From Cinnamomum chago (Eukaryota; Streptophyta; Magnoliopsida; Laurales; Lauraceae), in contig CP142460.1 in the NCBI GenBank assembly GCA_038049695.1, positions 33,762,001-33,826,000 of the forward strand: a stretch of 64,000 bases of DNA. The letters are read 5' to 3'. The position numbers and the translations under genes are program-made. Under the pieces are notes generated by a model. It was given only the letters and a program-made list of their open reading frames with translations. It was not told the DNA's origin and did not search any database. How positions within the stretch are numbered: the stretch's first letter is position 1; each line of letters opens with the position of its first letter. Of this stretch, positions 1 to 14,165 are shown piece after piece.

Positions 1-758
1 TTATGAGCAAGTGAATTTGAAAAACAAGAAGTGTACTATTGTAAATTTTCAAATTGTAAAACAATAGACACTCACAAATTTTCCATACCAAGAGATATAA
101 CTTGAAAATGAATGGAAAACTTAAATAGCTTCAAATCATTTGATATTCAAAAAGGATCTAACTATGACATTCATCAAATGATTTTCCAACATCAATTGAT
201 CATGATAAATCTAGCTATGAAAGCATTAGTAATCACAATCAATTGATCATGAATAGATATGCACAACAAGAGATATAACTATATGAACAAAATGCAAATC
301 CATCATGAAAATATTGCAATCAAAGGATTTTGAAAACCATGAGATATAATCTTAAAAGTTCATGAAGAAAAAATCAAATGATCACAAAGAAACATTGCAT
401 TTTAAAAGATGCGACTTTAAAGAAACAAAATGCAAATGAAACATGACCAACAATTAGATATAACTAAAAAGAATAGGTTGGTCTAGGGGGATCAAGGCCT
501 AAAGGTTAGTCTAAATGTGTACCAATGAAGATTCACCTAAGGTCTTGAAAAGGATGTCCTTGAGAGAACACTTTGAGGACTCACCAACTCTTAAAGATAT
601 AACTTGAAAAAGACTAAGAGTGGTGCAATGAGGCTAGGGAAATATCATTTACAAACATAGTGGAAATCTTTAAAAAGATATGCAATAAATCACAACACTA
701 GGGTTCTAATCTAGCAAGGATCAACTCCGGGTTGTTAAGCCCTAAAATGGAGTAACCC

Positions 759-770
759 GCTCTGATACCA
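759..770 (-). other. Second primer-binding-site-like sequence (tRNA-iMet)
   Basis: The minus strand reads TGGTATCAGAGC, the complement of the initiator tRNA-Met 3' end. It is two bases away from TGTAGGATC at 773, the terminus of a short LTR-like segment. It recurs at 6227, 11695 and 17163. The copy at 22631 has one substitution. Confidence 0.7.
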
Positions 771-772
771 CT

Positions 773-919
773 TGTAGGATCTTACACCCTATTGAGCTAC
801 CACTTATCCCAAAACCAATTGGTGATAGGAAACGGCACAACAATAGTTTTATGGTGAGGGGCGAGAGCTCGACCACAATTATGACCGCTCAGGAGCGAGG
901 GTGGACGTTGACCTCAACA
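773..919 (-). repeat. Short LTR-like segment (TRIM-like) inside the array unit
   Basis: A 147-bp stretch bounded by TG and CA (minus strand: TGTTGAGG at 919 to CCTACA at 773). On the minus strand it is preceded by a purine run (920-930, GAGGGAGGGAT) and followed by a primer-site-like sequence (759-770). This is the order PPT-LTR-PBS. It recurs in every unit with a 5468-bp offset. It may be the relic of a short-LTR element trapped between the main primer site and the rest of the internal region. Confidence 0.5.
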
Positions 920-1006
920 ATCCCTCCCTCAACGGCACACCCACCGCGACTCCTGCTGCGAACTCGCAAAACGCGTGTCCCGTGACTCGAACACCCGACC
1001 TACCAG

Positions 1007-1018
1007 GCTCTGATACCA
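1007..1018 (-). other. Primer-binding site, initiator tRNA-Met
   Basis: The minus strand reads TGGTATCAGAGC two bases inside the LTR that starts at 1021. It recurs at 6475, 11943, 17411 and 22879. The spacer base at 1019 is g in units 1 and 2 and c in units 3 to 5. Confidence 0.9.
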
Positions 1019-2686
1019 GTTGTAAGTCCATGGGATCCGAACCCTAGAGGGGGGGGTGAATAGGGTGAGCTCCAATTATGACCAATTTTAACAAATTTAA
1101 CTTCTTTAAAACAAACTAGTCACAAGTGATGATTAATCATACAAGATGCGGAAGCTAACAAAAGAATCACCACAAAGCAAACACCAACACACAAGGATTT
1201 ATAGTGGTTCGGCCTCAATGCCTACATCCACTACCGGCTTGTGAAACAACACCCCACCGGATTTCCACTATTTATGCTTTTCAATAGGCTAAGCAATAAC
1301 CTTTACAATATGCTTTCCAAGGCTTAGCAATAACCTTTACAATGATGTTTTTCAAGGCTAAACATCAACCTATACATTATGCTTTTATAGGCTAAGCAAT
1401 AACCTCTTCAACCACAAGGTTGGTTATCTCACTAAGTTAGTGTCTATAATACACTAGATGGAGATTCAATTAAGCTCATTACAATGCCTCTTAATTAGGC
1501 GGATATGGAAGTGTAAAACTAATACACACACACTATGAATGCAAAGATGAAAGTATATGATGTGTGTGTGTGATGTCCTCAATCATTTTGAAAATGAAAG
1601 CTCATAAATGTATGCCTAAGGCATTTGAAAGTTTTAGCTCAAAAACATTTATGATTGAGGAAATAATGCAAGTCACATGTTAAAAGAAACAACTTGTTAA
1701 TGATATCAAAGTTACACAAGTTGTATGAAATTAATTAGCTCTAAACAAGTGATGCATAGGGATGTCAATCAAATCAACAATGTAGCTCAAAACATAAAAA
1801 TAGATTTGATTGAAATAAGGGGACAAATCATATGTAATTATAAATACAACTTGAAAAAGATATACCAATCAATGCAAAGCAAGTTGTGAAACTTTAAAAC
1901 AATAATACATATGATTTGTAAAGTTTGTTGAATCCAAAACATAAGATACATTTGAAAATGATTTTCTTATGATGAAAAACAACAACCAAAGATTCAACCA
2001 AGTATATGGATCATGTTACATCTAATTTCAAAGATGTTTCCATTAACATGATCTACTTAGATTTACCAAGGTTAAAGTACTACTTGGGTTGAATCAATGG
2101 TGATGCATCCAAAACAATAGATCAATTCAAAGTGTAAAACATGCTAAGGATACAACACATTATAGGTTAACATGCTACTAAAGATTTATCAAAGATAAAA
2201 CAAAACATGAAAACATATGATTTGTAAAGAAGTTGAATCCAAAACATAAGATAGTTTTGAAAGTGATTTTCTTATGATGGAAAACAACAACCAAAGATTC
2301 AACCAAGTATAGGAATCATGTTACGTATGATTTACCAAGTTTCTCTCATTAACATGATCTACTTAGATTTACCAAAGATTAAGTACTACTTGGATTGAAT
2401 CAATGGTGATGTATCCAAAACAATAAATCAATTCAAAACATAAAACATGTTAAGGACACAACACAAACATAGTTTATCATGCTACAAATGATTTACCAAA
2501 AATAAAACAAAGCATGAAAACATATGATTAAGGAAAGTAGAGCTTACTTGTAATTTAACTCATTAATCCAAGCTTTAGCTTTCCTAATGATCCCCTTCAT
2601 CCCTTAGTTCATTTCCCTTGAATATGCCTCAAAACCCCTCAAGGAGGGCCTTAAAATTCCCAACTTTTGGCAAAGGAAAGAACTCA

Positions 2687-2694
2687 TATTTATA
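2687..2694 (-). promoter_or_regulatory. Putative TATA box of the array LTR
   Basis: TATAAATA on the minus strand, directly downstream of the palindrome island in the direction of transcription and about 540 nt from the LTR start at 3229. Copies lie at 8155, 13623, 19091 and 24558. The SIRE-like LTRs have TATAAAG at the same place. Confidence 0.6.
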
Positions 2695-2718
2695 GCAAAA
2701 AGTGCCCAACGGCTAGTC

Positions 2719-2860
2719 CTCGGTCGACCTGCAAACAGGTCTCGGTCGACCGGGATCACACAACGGGCAGATTTCTGACCGTTGGTGCTCCCAGGCACTT
2801 TCTGCCTGCAGTGTTCCCGGTCGACCGGGACCTCTGCGCCGGTCGACCGGCGACACTGCG
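2719..2860. repeat. Palindrome island, CGGTCGACCG type
   Basis: Four copies of CGGTCGACCG or close variants lie within about 140 bp (2721, 2743, 2818, 2840), in a GC-rich patch of an otherwise AT-rich LTR. The island lies just upstream of the putative TATA box. It repeats in each unit (near 8187, 13655, 19123 and 24590). Confidence 0.85.
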
Positions 2861-3229
2861 GGGACCAAAAAATCCAACTTTTGCAAATTCAAAGTTTTTC
2901 TTTGTGGAACTTTTTGGGCCACTAAATCAAGCTTAAAAACACGTTTTAAATCATTCTAAGGGTTTTAAAACTTGGAACATAAAAAGCCTAAAACATTTTG
3001 CAAGATTTAAAAATCATAGGCTAGCTTGATTTTCTAAAACTCTTTTCAAATCAAATGCATCCAAGTTTTAAAAGCAAATCATGCATAAATCAAAACTTTT
3101 GCAAATCTTAAAAACAATGCATGAATAAAACAAGATTTCAAGTTTATCTAAAACAATGCAAGTGTGTAAATCAAATGATGCTTGAATGATTATGCATCCA
3201 TCAAATTGCAATCTACAAAATTCCTAACA

Positions 3230-3243
3230 ATCTCCCCCTTTGC
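3230..3243 (-). other. Polypurine tract of the array element
   Basis: The minus strand reads GCAAAGGGGGAGAT immediately before the LTR. This tract is typical of SIRE-type copia elements. The same tract borders the LTR in each unit and in the element at 50559-58138 (52275-52288). Confidence 0.85.
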
Positions 3244-6200
3244 AATTTGATGGCAACACACTCACCACTGAAATAACACACTTAGTCTTCAGCTCCCCCT
3301 TAGCTGGACAAGTCTTGAAATGTTCTTGGATGCTTCTCTTTGCTTGGGCTCTTTTCTTCATTCTTCATGATGCTTGGTGCTTGATCATTCTTTGAGCTTT
3401 CTTTCTTCTTTCTTTCTTTATCCAAGCATCTTCTTTAGCTTCCAAGCTTTCTTCTTCTATTTGCTCTCCCCCTTTGACCATGCCTCTTTCTCCCTTTGGC
3501 AAGGTATGTATTCTCTCCCATTGTAGAAGATCATACACAACTCTCCTTAGGAAGCTTGGGCATTCTCTTCACCCTTTTGAGAACTTGAATTCTTTCTCCC
3601 CCTTTGACATTAAATTGCAAAGGTACCTACACACATGAAATAAGGAAAAATACCTTTTAGTAGCACCTGTTAACAAATGAAATCGAAAATGAGAAACATA
3701 ACAGGCTATCATGTGTGGAATTAATCTCTAAGGGCTCAAAGGCAATCCTAGGGTCAATTTGATCAAAACTAATACTTCCTATGAAGGTTTACACTCCCCC
3801 TCAATCCATTCTCTCCTTTTGTCAAACATTTGACAAAGATTTAACTATTAGGTGCAAGAAGAAGATGGTTTAACCAAATGAGGGTCAACTTCAAGGAAAG
3901 GATTAGATTCATTTAACTATAAAGCTCATATGATCAAATTGCCAAAAGAAAGCAAGGTCAAAAGAGAAAAGCAATCATGGATACCAATTGGAAAAATAAA
4001 GAATACCAATTGAGATTTAAAGATAAGTCTATTAAAACACAATCACTCTAAAATGGATTTAAAAGTATAACTATTAGGAAAAATCCAAATTAGAGCTATC
4101 CATGATGAAATGGGGTTAATAAATCATAGCATCAAATAATCTAACTATGGAAAGCATGTGCTATGAGGGTTTTGAAAATCATTTCATTCAAACACTAAAT
4201 ATGACTATTAATGTGCAAGAATGAGTGAAATGAAATTCAAACATGAAGCCAACCTCAACTAATAACCAACCACTATTATGAACACATAAACATGGTGGTC
4301 ATGAGATATACCTATAAGAGCAAGAGAGGTGGCAAACATGAACATTATGATGCTAATGGTGTGTGACATGGAACAAATATATAACTATCAAGCTCAATCC
4401 ATTGTACACAAGGTCTATCACAATCACAAGAAATCAAATCAATCGTAAATTATACCAAATGAAACCAATTGAATTTGACAACATGATTAAGAGCAAGAAT
4501 GTGACAAATACAAAATTCCATCAAACATCATAAATGGATATTCATCACTTTTAAAGATATGACTAATGTGCATAGTGATGAACAAGATACATTGCAATGC
4601 AAAAGGATATTACTTGGTAATGCATGCAATTTCCAAAGTGTCAAAATCATATGAATTCAACATCTAAGATATCCATCAAACATATAGAAATATGAGGAAT
4701 AGATTTCAAAGAGTTTCATATGATCAAGAACACTACTATGAAGTTGCAACATGTATAAGGATGATATCACTTAGAGAAAATACATGAATCAACATCATAA
4801 CCATCCAAAAAAGATATGACTAGAAAGCATAGAGGATGGATTTTAGTTCTAGTATGGTTTCTACAAATATAATGAATAACACAACCATACATAGAACGAT
4901 TTGACATTTGCATAGAGAGGATCAATCAACACTCAAGATCTAACTCATACCATATCATCAATAAAGAATATAACTATGCAAGCACAAGAAGGTATGGAGT
5001 TAGAGGGACAATCTATCATGTAACATCTCCACTCTTAGCAAATGTACTAAGCTTACAATGCAATGGAAAAGGATATGAGGTTTAAACCAAATGAACTTAG
5101 CACATAAAATCACATATGTACTTAAAAAGCTCAAAAACAAGATTTTACTATAAAGCACATAAACAATCATCAAAATGCATTAATGAGAATATACCAAGTT
5201 AGGGACAAACATGAAAATCAATGAAACCATATCCAACCAAGCAATGTAAGATATCAAAATCAATTTGCATAAAGAATGTAACTAAATGAGCAAAGATGCA
5301 AATTGTTTGTAAAAATTATTTCCTTCCAAATGATATAATCATAATTAAGCACAAGGAAATAAATTCAAGGAAAATGCTTCTAAAAATACAACCAATAAAG
5401 CTTAGAACATTTTCCAAGGTTTTTCAAATCACTTTAATATATGAAATTCCAAAGAATCATTTATAGAATTATGAGCAAGTGAATTTGAAAAACAAGAAGT
5501 GTACTATTGTAAATTTTCAAATTGTAAAACAATAGACACTCACAAATTTTCCATACCAAGAGATATAACTTGAAAATGAATGGAAAACTTAAATAGCTTC
5601 AAATCATTTGATATTCAAAAAGGATCTAACTATGACATTCATCAAATGATTTTCCAACATCAATTGATCATGATAAATCTAGCTATGAAAGCATTAGTAA
5701 TCACAATCAATTGATCATGAATAGATATGCACAACAAGAGATATAACTATATGAACAAAATGCAAATCCATCATGAAAATATTGCAATCAAAGGATTTTG
5801 AAAACCATGAGATATAATCTTAAAAGTTCATGAAGAAAAAATCAAATGATCACAAAGAAACATTGCATTTTAAAAGATGCGACTTTAAAGAAACAAAATG
5901 CAAATGAAACATGACCAACAATTAGATATAACTAAAAAGAATAGGTTGGTCTAGGGGGATCAAGGCCTAAAGGTTAGTCTAAATGTGTACCAATGAAGAT
6001 TCACCTAAGGTCTTGAAAAGGATGTCCTTGAGAGAACACTTTGAGGACTCACCAACTCTTAAAGATATAACTTGAAAAAGACTAAGAGTGGTGCAATGAG
6101 GCTAGGGAAATATCATTTACAAACATAGTGGAAATCTTTAAAAAGATATGCAATAAATCACAACACTAGGGTTCTAATCTAGCAAGGATCAACTCCGGGT

Positions 6201-6488
6201 TGTTAAGCCCTAAAATGGAGTAACCCGCTCTGATACCACTTGTAGGATCTTACACCCTATTGAGCTACCACTTATCCCAAAACCAATTGGTGATAGGAAA
6301 CGGCACAACAATAGTTTTATGGTGAGGGGCGAGAGCTCGACCACAATTATGACCGCTCAGGAGCGAGGGTGGACGTTGACCTCAACAATCCCTCCCTCAA
6401 CGGCACACCCACCGCGACTCCTGCTGCGAACTCGCAAAACGCGTGTCCCGTGACTCGAACACCCGACCTACCAGGCTCTGATACCAGT
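3230..6488 (-). mobile_element. Array internal region 1 (non-coding)
   Basis: 3259 bp of AT-rich sequence without a usable open frame. From the polypurine tract to about 6060 it aligns by eye with the non-coding part of the SIRE-like element (52275 to about 54790). The gag frame of that element is missing here. The last 430 bp hold the short LTR-like segment and the two primer sites. Confidence 0.9.
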
Positions 6489-8697
6489 TGTAAGTCCATG
6501 GGATCCGAACCCTAGAGGGGGGGGTGAATAGGGTGAGCTCCAATTATGACCAATTTTAACAAATTTAACTTCTTTAAAACAAACTAGTCACAAGTGATGA
6601 TTAATCATACAAGATGCGGAAGCTAACAAAAGAATCACCACAAAGCAAACACCAACACACAAGGATTTATAGTGGTTCGGCCTCAATGCCTACATCCACT
6701 ACCGGCTTGTGAAACAACACCCCACCGGATTTCCACTATTTATGCTTTTCAATAGGCTAAGCAATAACCTTTACAATATGCTTTCCAAGGCTTAGCAATA
6801 ACCTTTACAATGATGTTTTTCAAGGCTAAACATCAACCTATACATTATGCTTTTATAGGCTAAGCAATAACCTCTTCAACCACAAGGTTGGTTATCTCAC
6901 TAAGTTAGTGTCTATAATACACTAGATGGAGATTCAATTAAGCTCATTACAATGCCTCTTAATTAGGCGGATATGGAAGTGTAAAACTAATACACACACA
7001 CTATGAATGCAAAGATGAAAGTATATGATGTGTGTGTGTGATGTCCTCAATCATTTTGAAAATGAAAGCTCATAAATGTATGCCTAAGGCATTTGAAAGT
7101 TTTAGCTCAAAAACATTTATGATTGAGGAAATAATGCAAGTCACATGTTAAAAGAAACAACTTGTTAATGATATCAAAGTTACACAAGTTGTATGAAATT
7201 AATTAGCTCTAAACAAGTGATGCATAGGGATGTCAATCAAATCAACAATGTAGCTCAAAACATAAAAATAGATTTGATTGAAATAAGGGGACAAATCATA
7301 TGTAATTATAAATACAACTTGAAAAAGATATACCAATCAATGCAAAGCAAGTTGTGAAACTTTAAAACAATAATACATATGATTTGTAAAGTTTGTTGAA
7401 TCCAAAACATAAGATACATTTGAAAATGATTTTCTTATGATGAAAAACAACAACCAAAGATTCAACCAAGTATATGGATCATGTTACATCTAATTTCAAA
7501 GATGTTTCCATTAACATGATCTACTTAGATTTACCAAGGTTAAAGTACTACTTGGGTTGAATCAATGGTGATGCATCCAAAACAATAGATCAATTCAAAG
7601 TGTAAAACATGCTAAGGATACAACACATTATAGGTTAACATGCTACTAAAGATTTATCAAAGATAAAACAAAACATGAAAACATATGATTTGTAAAGAAG
7701 TTGAATCCAAAACATAAGATAGTTTTGAAAGTGATTTTCTTATGATGGAAAACAACAACCAAAGATTCAACCAAGTATAGGAATCATGTTACGTATGATT
7801 TACCAAGTTTCTCTCATTAACATGATCTACTTAGATTTACCAAAGATTAAGTACTACTTGGATTGAATCAATGGTGATGTATCCAAAACAATAAATCAAT
7901 TCAAAACATAAAACATGTTAAGGACACAACACAAACATAGTTTATCATGCTACAAATGATTTACCAAAAATAAAACAAAGCATGAAAACATATGATTAAG
8001 GAAAGTAGAGCTTACTTGTAATTTAACTCATTAATCCAAGCTTTAGCTTTCCTAATGATCCCCTTCATCCCTTAGTTCATTTCCCTTGAATATGCCTCAA
8101 AACCCCTCAAGGAGGGCCTTAAAATTCCCAACTTTTGGCAAAGGAAAGAACTCATATTTATAGCAAAAAGTGCCCAACGGCTAGTCCTCGGTCGACCTGC
8201 AAACAGGTCTCGGTCGACCGGGATCACACAACGGGCAGATTTCTGACCGTTGGTGCTCCCAGGCACTTTCTGCCTGCAGTGTTCCCGGTCGACCGGGACC
8301 TCTGCGCCGGTCGACCGGCGACACTGCGGGGACCAAAAAATCCAACTTTTGCAAATTCAAAGTTTTTCTTTGTGGAACTTTTTGGGCCACTAAATCAAGC
8401 TTAAAAACACGTTTTAAATCATTCTAAGGGTTTTAAAACTTGGAACATAAAAAGCCTAAAACATTTTGCAAGATTTAAAAATCATAGGCTAGCTTGATTT
8501 TCTAAAACTCTTTTCAAATCAAATGCATCCAAGTTTTAAAAGCAAATCATGCATAAATCAAAACTTTTGCAAATCTTAAAAACAATGCATGAATAAAACA
8601 AGATTTCAAGTTTATCTAAAACAATGCAAGTGTGTAAATCAAATGATGCTTGAATGATTATGCATCCATCAAATTGCAATCTACAAAATTCCTAACA
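6489..8697 (-). mobile_element. Array LTR 2
   Basis: 2209 bp, apparently identical to LTR 1 by eye, including the TATA-like site and the palindrome island. Confidence 0.93.
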
Positions 8698-11600
8698 ATC
8701 TCCCCCTTTGCAATTTGATGGCAACACACTCACCACTGAAATAACACACTTAGTCTTCAGCTCCCCCTTAGCTGGACAAGTCTTGAAATGTTCTTGGATG
8801 CTTCTCTTTGCTTGGGCTCTTTTCTTCATTCTTCATGATGCTTGGTGCTTGATCATTCTTTGAGCTTTCTTTCTTCTTTCTTTCTTTATCCAAGCATCTT
8901 CTTTAGCTTCCAAGCTTTCTTCTTCTATTTGCTCTCCCCCTTTGACCATGCCTCTTTCTCCCTTTGGCAAGGTATGTATTCTCTCCCATTGTAGAAGATC
9001 ATACACAACTCTCCTTAGGAAGCTTGGGCATTCTCTTCACCCTTTTGAGAACTTGAATTCTTTCTCCCCCTTTGACATTAAATTGCAAAGGTACCTACAC
9101 ACATGAAATAAGGAAAAATACCTTTTAGTAGCACCTGTTAACAAATGAAATCGAAAATGAGAAACATAACAGGCTATCATGTGTGGAATTAATCTCTAAG
9201 GGCTCAAAGGCAATCCTAGGGTCAATTTGATCAAAACTAATACTTCCTATGAAGGTTTACACTCCCCCTCAATCCATTCTCTCCTTTTGTCAAACATTTG
9301 ACAAAGATTTAACTATTAGGTGCAAGAAGAAGATGGTTTAACCAAATGAGGGTCAACTTCAAGGAAAGGATTAGATTCATTTAACTATAAAGCTCATATG
9401 ATCAAATTGCCAAAAGAAAGCAAGGTCAAAAGAGAAAAGCAATCATGGATACCAATTGGAAAAATAAAGAATACCAATTGAGATTTAAAGATAAGTCTAT
9501 TAAAACACAATCACTCTAAAATGGATTTAAAAGTATAACTATTAGGAAAAATCCAAATTAGAGCTATCCATGATGAAATGGGGTTAATAAATCATAGCAT
9601 CAAATAATCTAACTATGGAAAGCATGTGCTATGAGGGTTTTGAAAATCATTTCATTCAAACACTAAATATGACTATTAATGTGCAAGAATGAGTGAAATG
9701 AAATTCAAACATGAAGCCAACCTCAACTAATAACCAACCACTATTATGAACACATAAACATGGTGGTCATGAGATATACCTATAAGAGCAAGAGAGGTGG
9801 CAAACATGAACATTATGATGCTAATGGTGTGTGACATGGAACAAATATATAACTATCAAGCTCAATCCATTGTACACAAGGTCTATCACAATCACAAGAA
9901 ATCAAATCAATCGTAAATTATACCAAATGAAACCAATTGAATTTGACAACATGATTAAGAGCAAGAATGTGACAAATACAAAATTCCATCAAACATCATA
10001 AATGGATATTCATCACTTTTAAAGATATGACTAATGTGCATAGTGATGAACAAGATACATTGCAATGCAAAAGGATATTACTTGGTAATGCATGCAATTT
10101 CCAAAGTGTCAAAATCATATGAATTCAACATCTAAGATATCCATCAAACATATAGAAATATGAGGAATAGATTTCAAAGAGTTTCATATGATCAAGAACA
10201 CTACTATGAAGTTGCAACATGTATAAGGATGATATCACTTAGAGAAAATACATGAATCAACATCATAACCATCCAAAAAAGATATGACTAGAAAGCATAG
10301 AGGATGGATTTTAGTTCTAGTATGGTTTCTACAAATATAATGAATAACACAACCATACATAGAACGATTTGACATTTGCATAGAGAGGATCAATCAACAC
10401 TCAAGATCTAACTCATACCATATCATCAATAAAGAATATAACTATGCAAGCACAAGAAGGTATGGAGTTAGAGGGACAATCTATCATGTAACATCTCCAC
10501 TCTTAGCAAATGTACTAAGCTTACAATGCAATGGAAAAGGATATGAGGTTTAAACCAAATGAACTTAGCACATAAAATCACATATGTACTTAAAAAGCTC
10601 AAAAACAAGATTTTACTATAAAGCACATAAACAATCATCAAAATGCATTAATGAGAATATACCAAGTTAGGGACAAACATGAAAATCAATGAAACCATAT
10701 CCAACCAAGCAATGTAAGATATCAAAATCAATTTGCATAAAGAATGTAACTAAATGAGCAAAGATGCAAATTGTTTGTAAAAATTATTTCCTTCCAAATG
10801 ATATAATCATAATTAAGCACAAGGAAATAAATTCAAGGAAAATGCTTCTAAAAATACAACCAATAAAGCTTAGAACATTTTCCAAGGTTTTTCAAATCAC
10901 TTTAATATATGAAATTCCAAAGAATCATTTATAGAATTATGAGCAAGTGAATTTGAAAAACAAGAAGTGTACTATTGTAAATTTTCAAATTGTAAAACAA
11001 TAGACACTCACAAATTTTCCATACCAAGAGATATAACTTGAAAATGAATGGAAAACTTAAATAGCTTCAAATCATTTGATATTCAAAAAGGATCTAACTA
11101 TGACATTCATCAAATGATTTTCCAACATCAATTGATCATGATAAATCTAGCTATGAAAGCATTAGTAATCACAATCAATTGATCATGAATAGATATGCAC
11201 AACAAGAGATATAACTATATGAACAAAATGCAAATCCATCATGAAAATATTGCAATCAAAGGATTTTGAAAACCATGAGATATAATCTTAAAAGTTCATG
11301 AAGAAAAAATCAAATGATCACAAAGAAACATTGCATTTTAAAAGATGCGACTTTAAAGAAACAAAATGCAAATGAAACATGACCAACAATTAGATATAAC
11401 TAAAAAGAATAGGTTGGTCTAGGGGGATCAAGGCCTAAAGGTTAGTCTAAATGTGTACCAATGAAGATTCACCTAAGGTCTTGAAAAGGATGTCCTTGAG
11501 AGAACACTTTGAGGACTCACCAACTCTTAAAGATATAACTTGAAAAAGACTAAGAGTGGTGCAATGAGGCTAGGGAAATATCATTTACAAACATAGTGGA

Positions 11601-11956
11601 AATCTTTAAAAAGATATGCAATAAATCACAACACTAGGGTTCTAATCTAGCAAGGATCAACTCCGGGTTGTTAAGCCCTAAAATGGAGTAACCCGCTCTG
11701 ATACCACTTGTAGGATCTTACACCCTATTGAGCTACCACTTATCCCAAAACCAATTGGTGATAGGAAACGGCACAACAATAGTTTTATGGTGAGGGGCGA
11801 GAGCTCGACCACAATTATGACCGCTCAGGAGCGAGGGTGGACGTTGACCTCAACAATCCCTCCCTCAACGGCACACCCACCGCGACTCCTGCTGCGAACT
11901 CGCAAAACGCGTGTCCCGTGACTCGAACACCCGACCTACCAGGCTCTGATACCACT
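8698..11956 (-). mobile_element. Array internal region 2 (non-coding)
   Basis: 3259 bp, near-identical to internal region 1. The base next to the primer site (11955) is c instead of g. Confidence 0.9.
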
Positions 11957-14165
11957 TGTAAGTCCATGGGATCCGAACCCTAGAGGGGGGGGTGAATAGG
12001 GTGAGCTCCAATTATGACCAATTTTAACAAATTTAACTTCTTTAAAACAAACTAGTCACAAGTGATGATTAATCATACAAGATGCGGAAGCTAACAAAAG
12101 AATCACCACAAAGCAAACACCAACACACAAGGATTTATAGTGGTTCGGCCTCAATGCCTACATCCACTACCGGCTTGTGAAACAACACCCCACCGGATTT
12201 CCACTATTTATGCTTTTCAATAGGCTAAGCAATAACCTTTACAATATGCTTTCCAAGGCTTAGCAATAACCTTTACAATGATGTTTTTCAAGGCTAAACA
12301 TCAACCTATACATTATGCTTTTATAGGCTAAGCAATAACCTCTTCAACCACAAGGTTGGTTATCTCACTAAGTTAGTGTCTATAATACACTAGATGTAGA
12401 TTCAATTAAGCTCATTACAATGCCTCTTAATTAGGCGGATATGGAAGTGTAAAACTAATACACACACACTATGAATGCAAAGATGAAAGTATATGATGTG
12501 TGTGTGTGATGTCCTCAATCATTTTGAAAATGAAAGCTCATAAATGTATGCCTAAGGCATTTGAAAGTTTTAGCTCAAAAACATTTATGATTGAGGAAAT
12601 AATGCAAGTCACATGTTAAAAGAAACAACTTGTTAATGATATCAAAGTTACACAAGTTGTATGAAATTAATTAGCTCTAAACAAGTGATGCATAGGGATG
12701 TCAATCAAATCAACAATGTAGCTCAAAACATAAAAATAGATTTGATTGAAATAAGGGGACAAATCATATGTAATTATAAATACAACTTGAAAAAGATATA
12801 CCAATCAATGCAAAGCAAGTTGTGAAACTTTAAAACAATAATACATATGATTTGTAAAGTTTGTTGAATCCAAAACATAAGATACATTTGAAAATGATTT
12901 TCTTATGATGAAAAACAACAACCAAAGATTCAACCAAGTATATGGATCATGTTACATCTAATTTCAAAGATGTTTCCATTAACATGATCTACTTAGATTT
13001 ACCAAGGTTAAAGTACTACTTGGGTTGAATCAATGGTGATGCATCCAAAACAATAGATCAATTCAAAGTGTAAAACATGCTAAGGATACAACACATTATA
13101 GGTTAACATGCTACTAAAGATTTATCAAAGATAAAACAAAACATGAAAACATATGATTTGTAAAGAAGTTGAATCCAAAACATAAGATAGTTTTGAAAGT
13201 GATTTTCTTATGATGGAAAACAACAACCAAAGATTCAACCAAGTATAGGAATCATGTTACGTATGATTTACCAAGTTTCTCTCATTAACATGATCTACTT
13301 AGATTTACCAAAGATTAAGTACTACTTGGATTGAATCAATGGTGATGTATCCAAAACAATAAATCAATTCAAAACATAAAACATGTTAAGGACACAACAC
13401 AAACATAGTTTATCATGCTACAAATGATTTACCAAAAATAAAACAAAGCATGAAAACATATGATTAAGGAAAGTAGAGCTTACTTGTAATTTAACTCATT
13501 AATCCAAGCTTTAGCTTTCCTAATGATCCCCTTCATCCCTTAGTTCATTTCCCTTGAATATGCCTCAAAACCCCTCAAGGAGGGCCTTAAAATTCCCAAC
13601 TTTTGGCAAAGGAAAGAACTCATATTTATAGCAAAAAGTGCCCAACGGCTAGTCCTCGGTCGACCTGCAAACAGGTCTCGGTCGACCGGGATCACACAAC
13701 GGGCAGATTTCTGACCGTTGGTGCTCCCAGGCACTTTCTGCCTGCAGTGTTCCCGGTCGACCGGGACCTCTGCGCCGGTCGACCGGCGACACTGCGGGGA
13801 CCAAAAAATCCAACTTTTGCAAATTCAAAGTTTTTCTTTGTGGAACTTTTTGGGCCACTAAATCAAGCTTAAAAACACGTTTTAAATCATTCTAAGGGTT
13901 TTAAAACTTGGAACATAAAAAGCCTAAAACATTTTGCAAGATTTAAAAATCATAGGCTAGCTTGATTTTCTAAAACTCTTTTCAAATCAAATGCATCCAA
14001 GTTTTAAAAGCAAATCATGCATAAATCAAAACTTTTGCAAATCTTAAAAACAATGCATGAATAAAACAAGATTTCAAGTTTATCTAAAACAATGCAAGTG
14101 TGTAAATCAAATGATGCTTGAATGATTATGCATCCATCAAATTGCAATCTACAAAATTCCTAACA
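11957..14165 (-). mobile_element. Array LTR 3
   Basis: 2209 bp. One visible private change lies near 12397 (GATGTAGA for GATGGAGA). Otherwise it matches LTRs 1, 2 and 4. Confidence 0.93.

Larger units (their letters stand above)
1..1020 (-). mobile_element. Array internal region, partial (primer-site end)
   Basis: This is the primer-site end of an internal region; the rest lies left of the window. It is AT-rich and non-coding up to about 700, then GC-rich. It carries a second primer-site-like sequence at 759-770 and the true primer site at 1007-1018. Confidence 0.9.
1021..3229 (-). mobile_element. Array LTR 1
   Basis: A 2209-bp LTR with TG...CA ends (plus strand TGTAAGTCC to CCTAACA). It is related to the LTRs of the SIRE-like element at 50559-58138: the same termini, a poly-G run (here 8 G), the same block of short repeats containing GGCTAAGCAATAACC near 1290-1410, and a palindrome island. 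A TATA box and the island are listed separately. Confidence 0.93.

Noticed and set aside
932..1018. tRNA-like or Pol III promoter (TGTTCGAGTC on the minus strand resembles a B box)
   Set aside because: No A box at a fitting distance and no tRNA fold is evident; the match is partial.
1531..1575. CA-repeat followed by TG-repeat, possible hairpin
   Set aside because: Short microsatellites with imperfect pairing, nothing beyond low complexity.
2604..2936. Overlapping 64-89 residue frames on both strands, repeated in all five units
   Set aside because: They lie over the palindrome island of the LTR, have no known motif, and are identical only because the unit is repeated. The sequence is better explained as LTR promoter.
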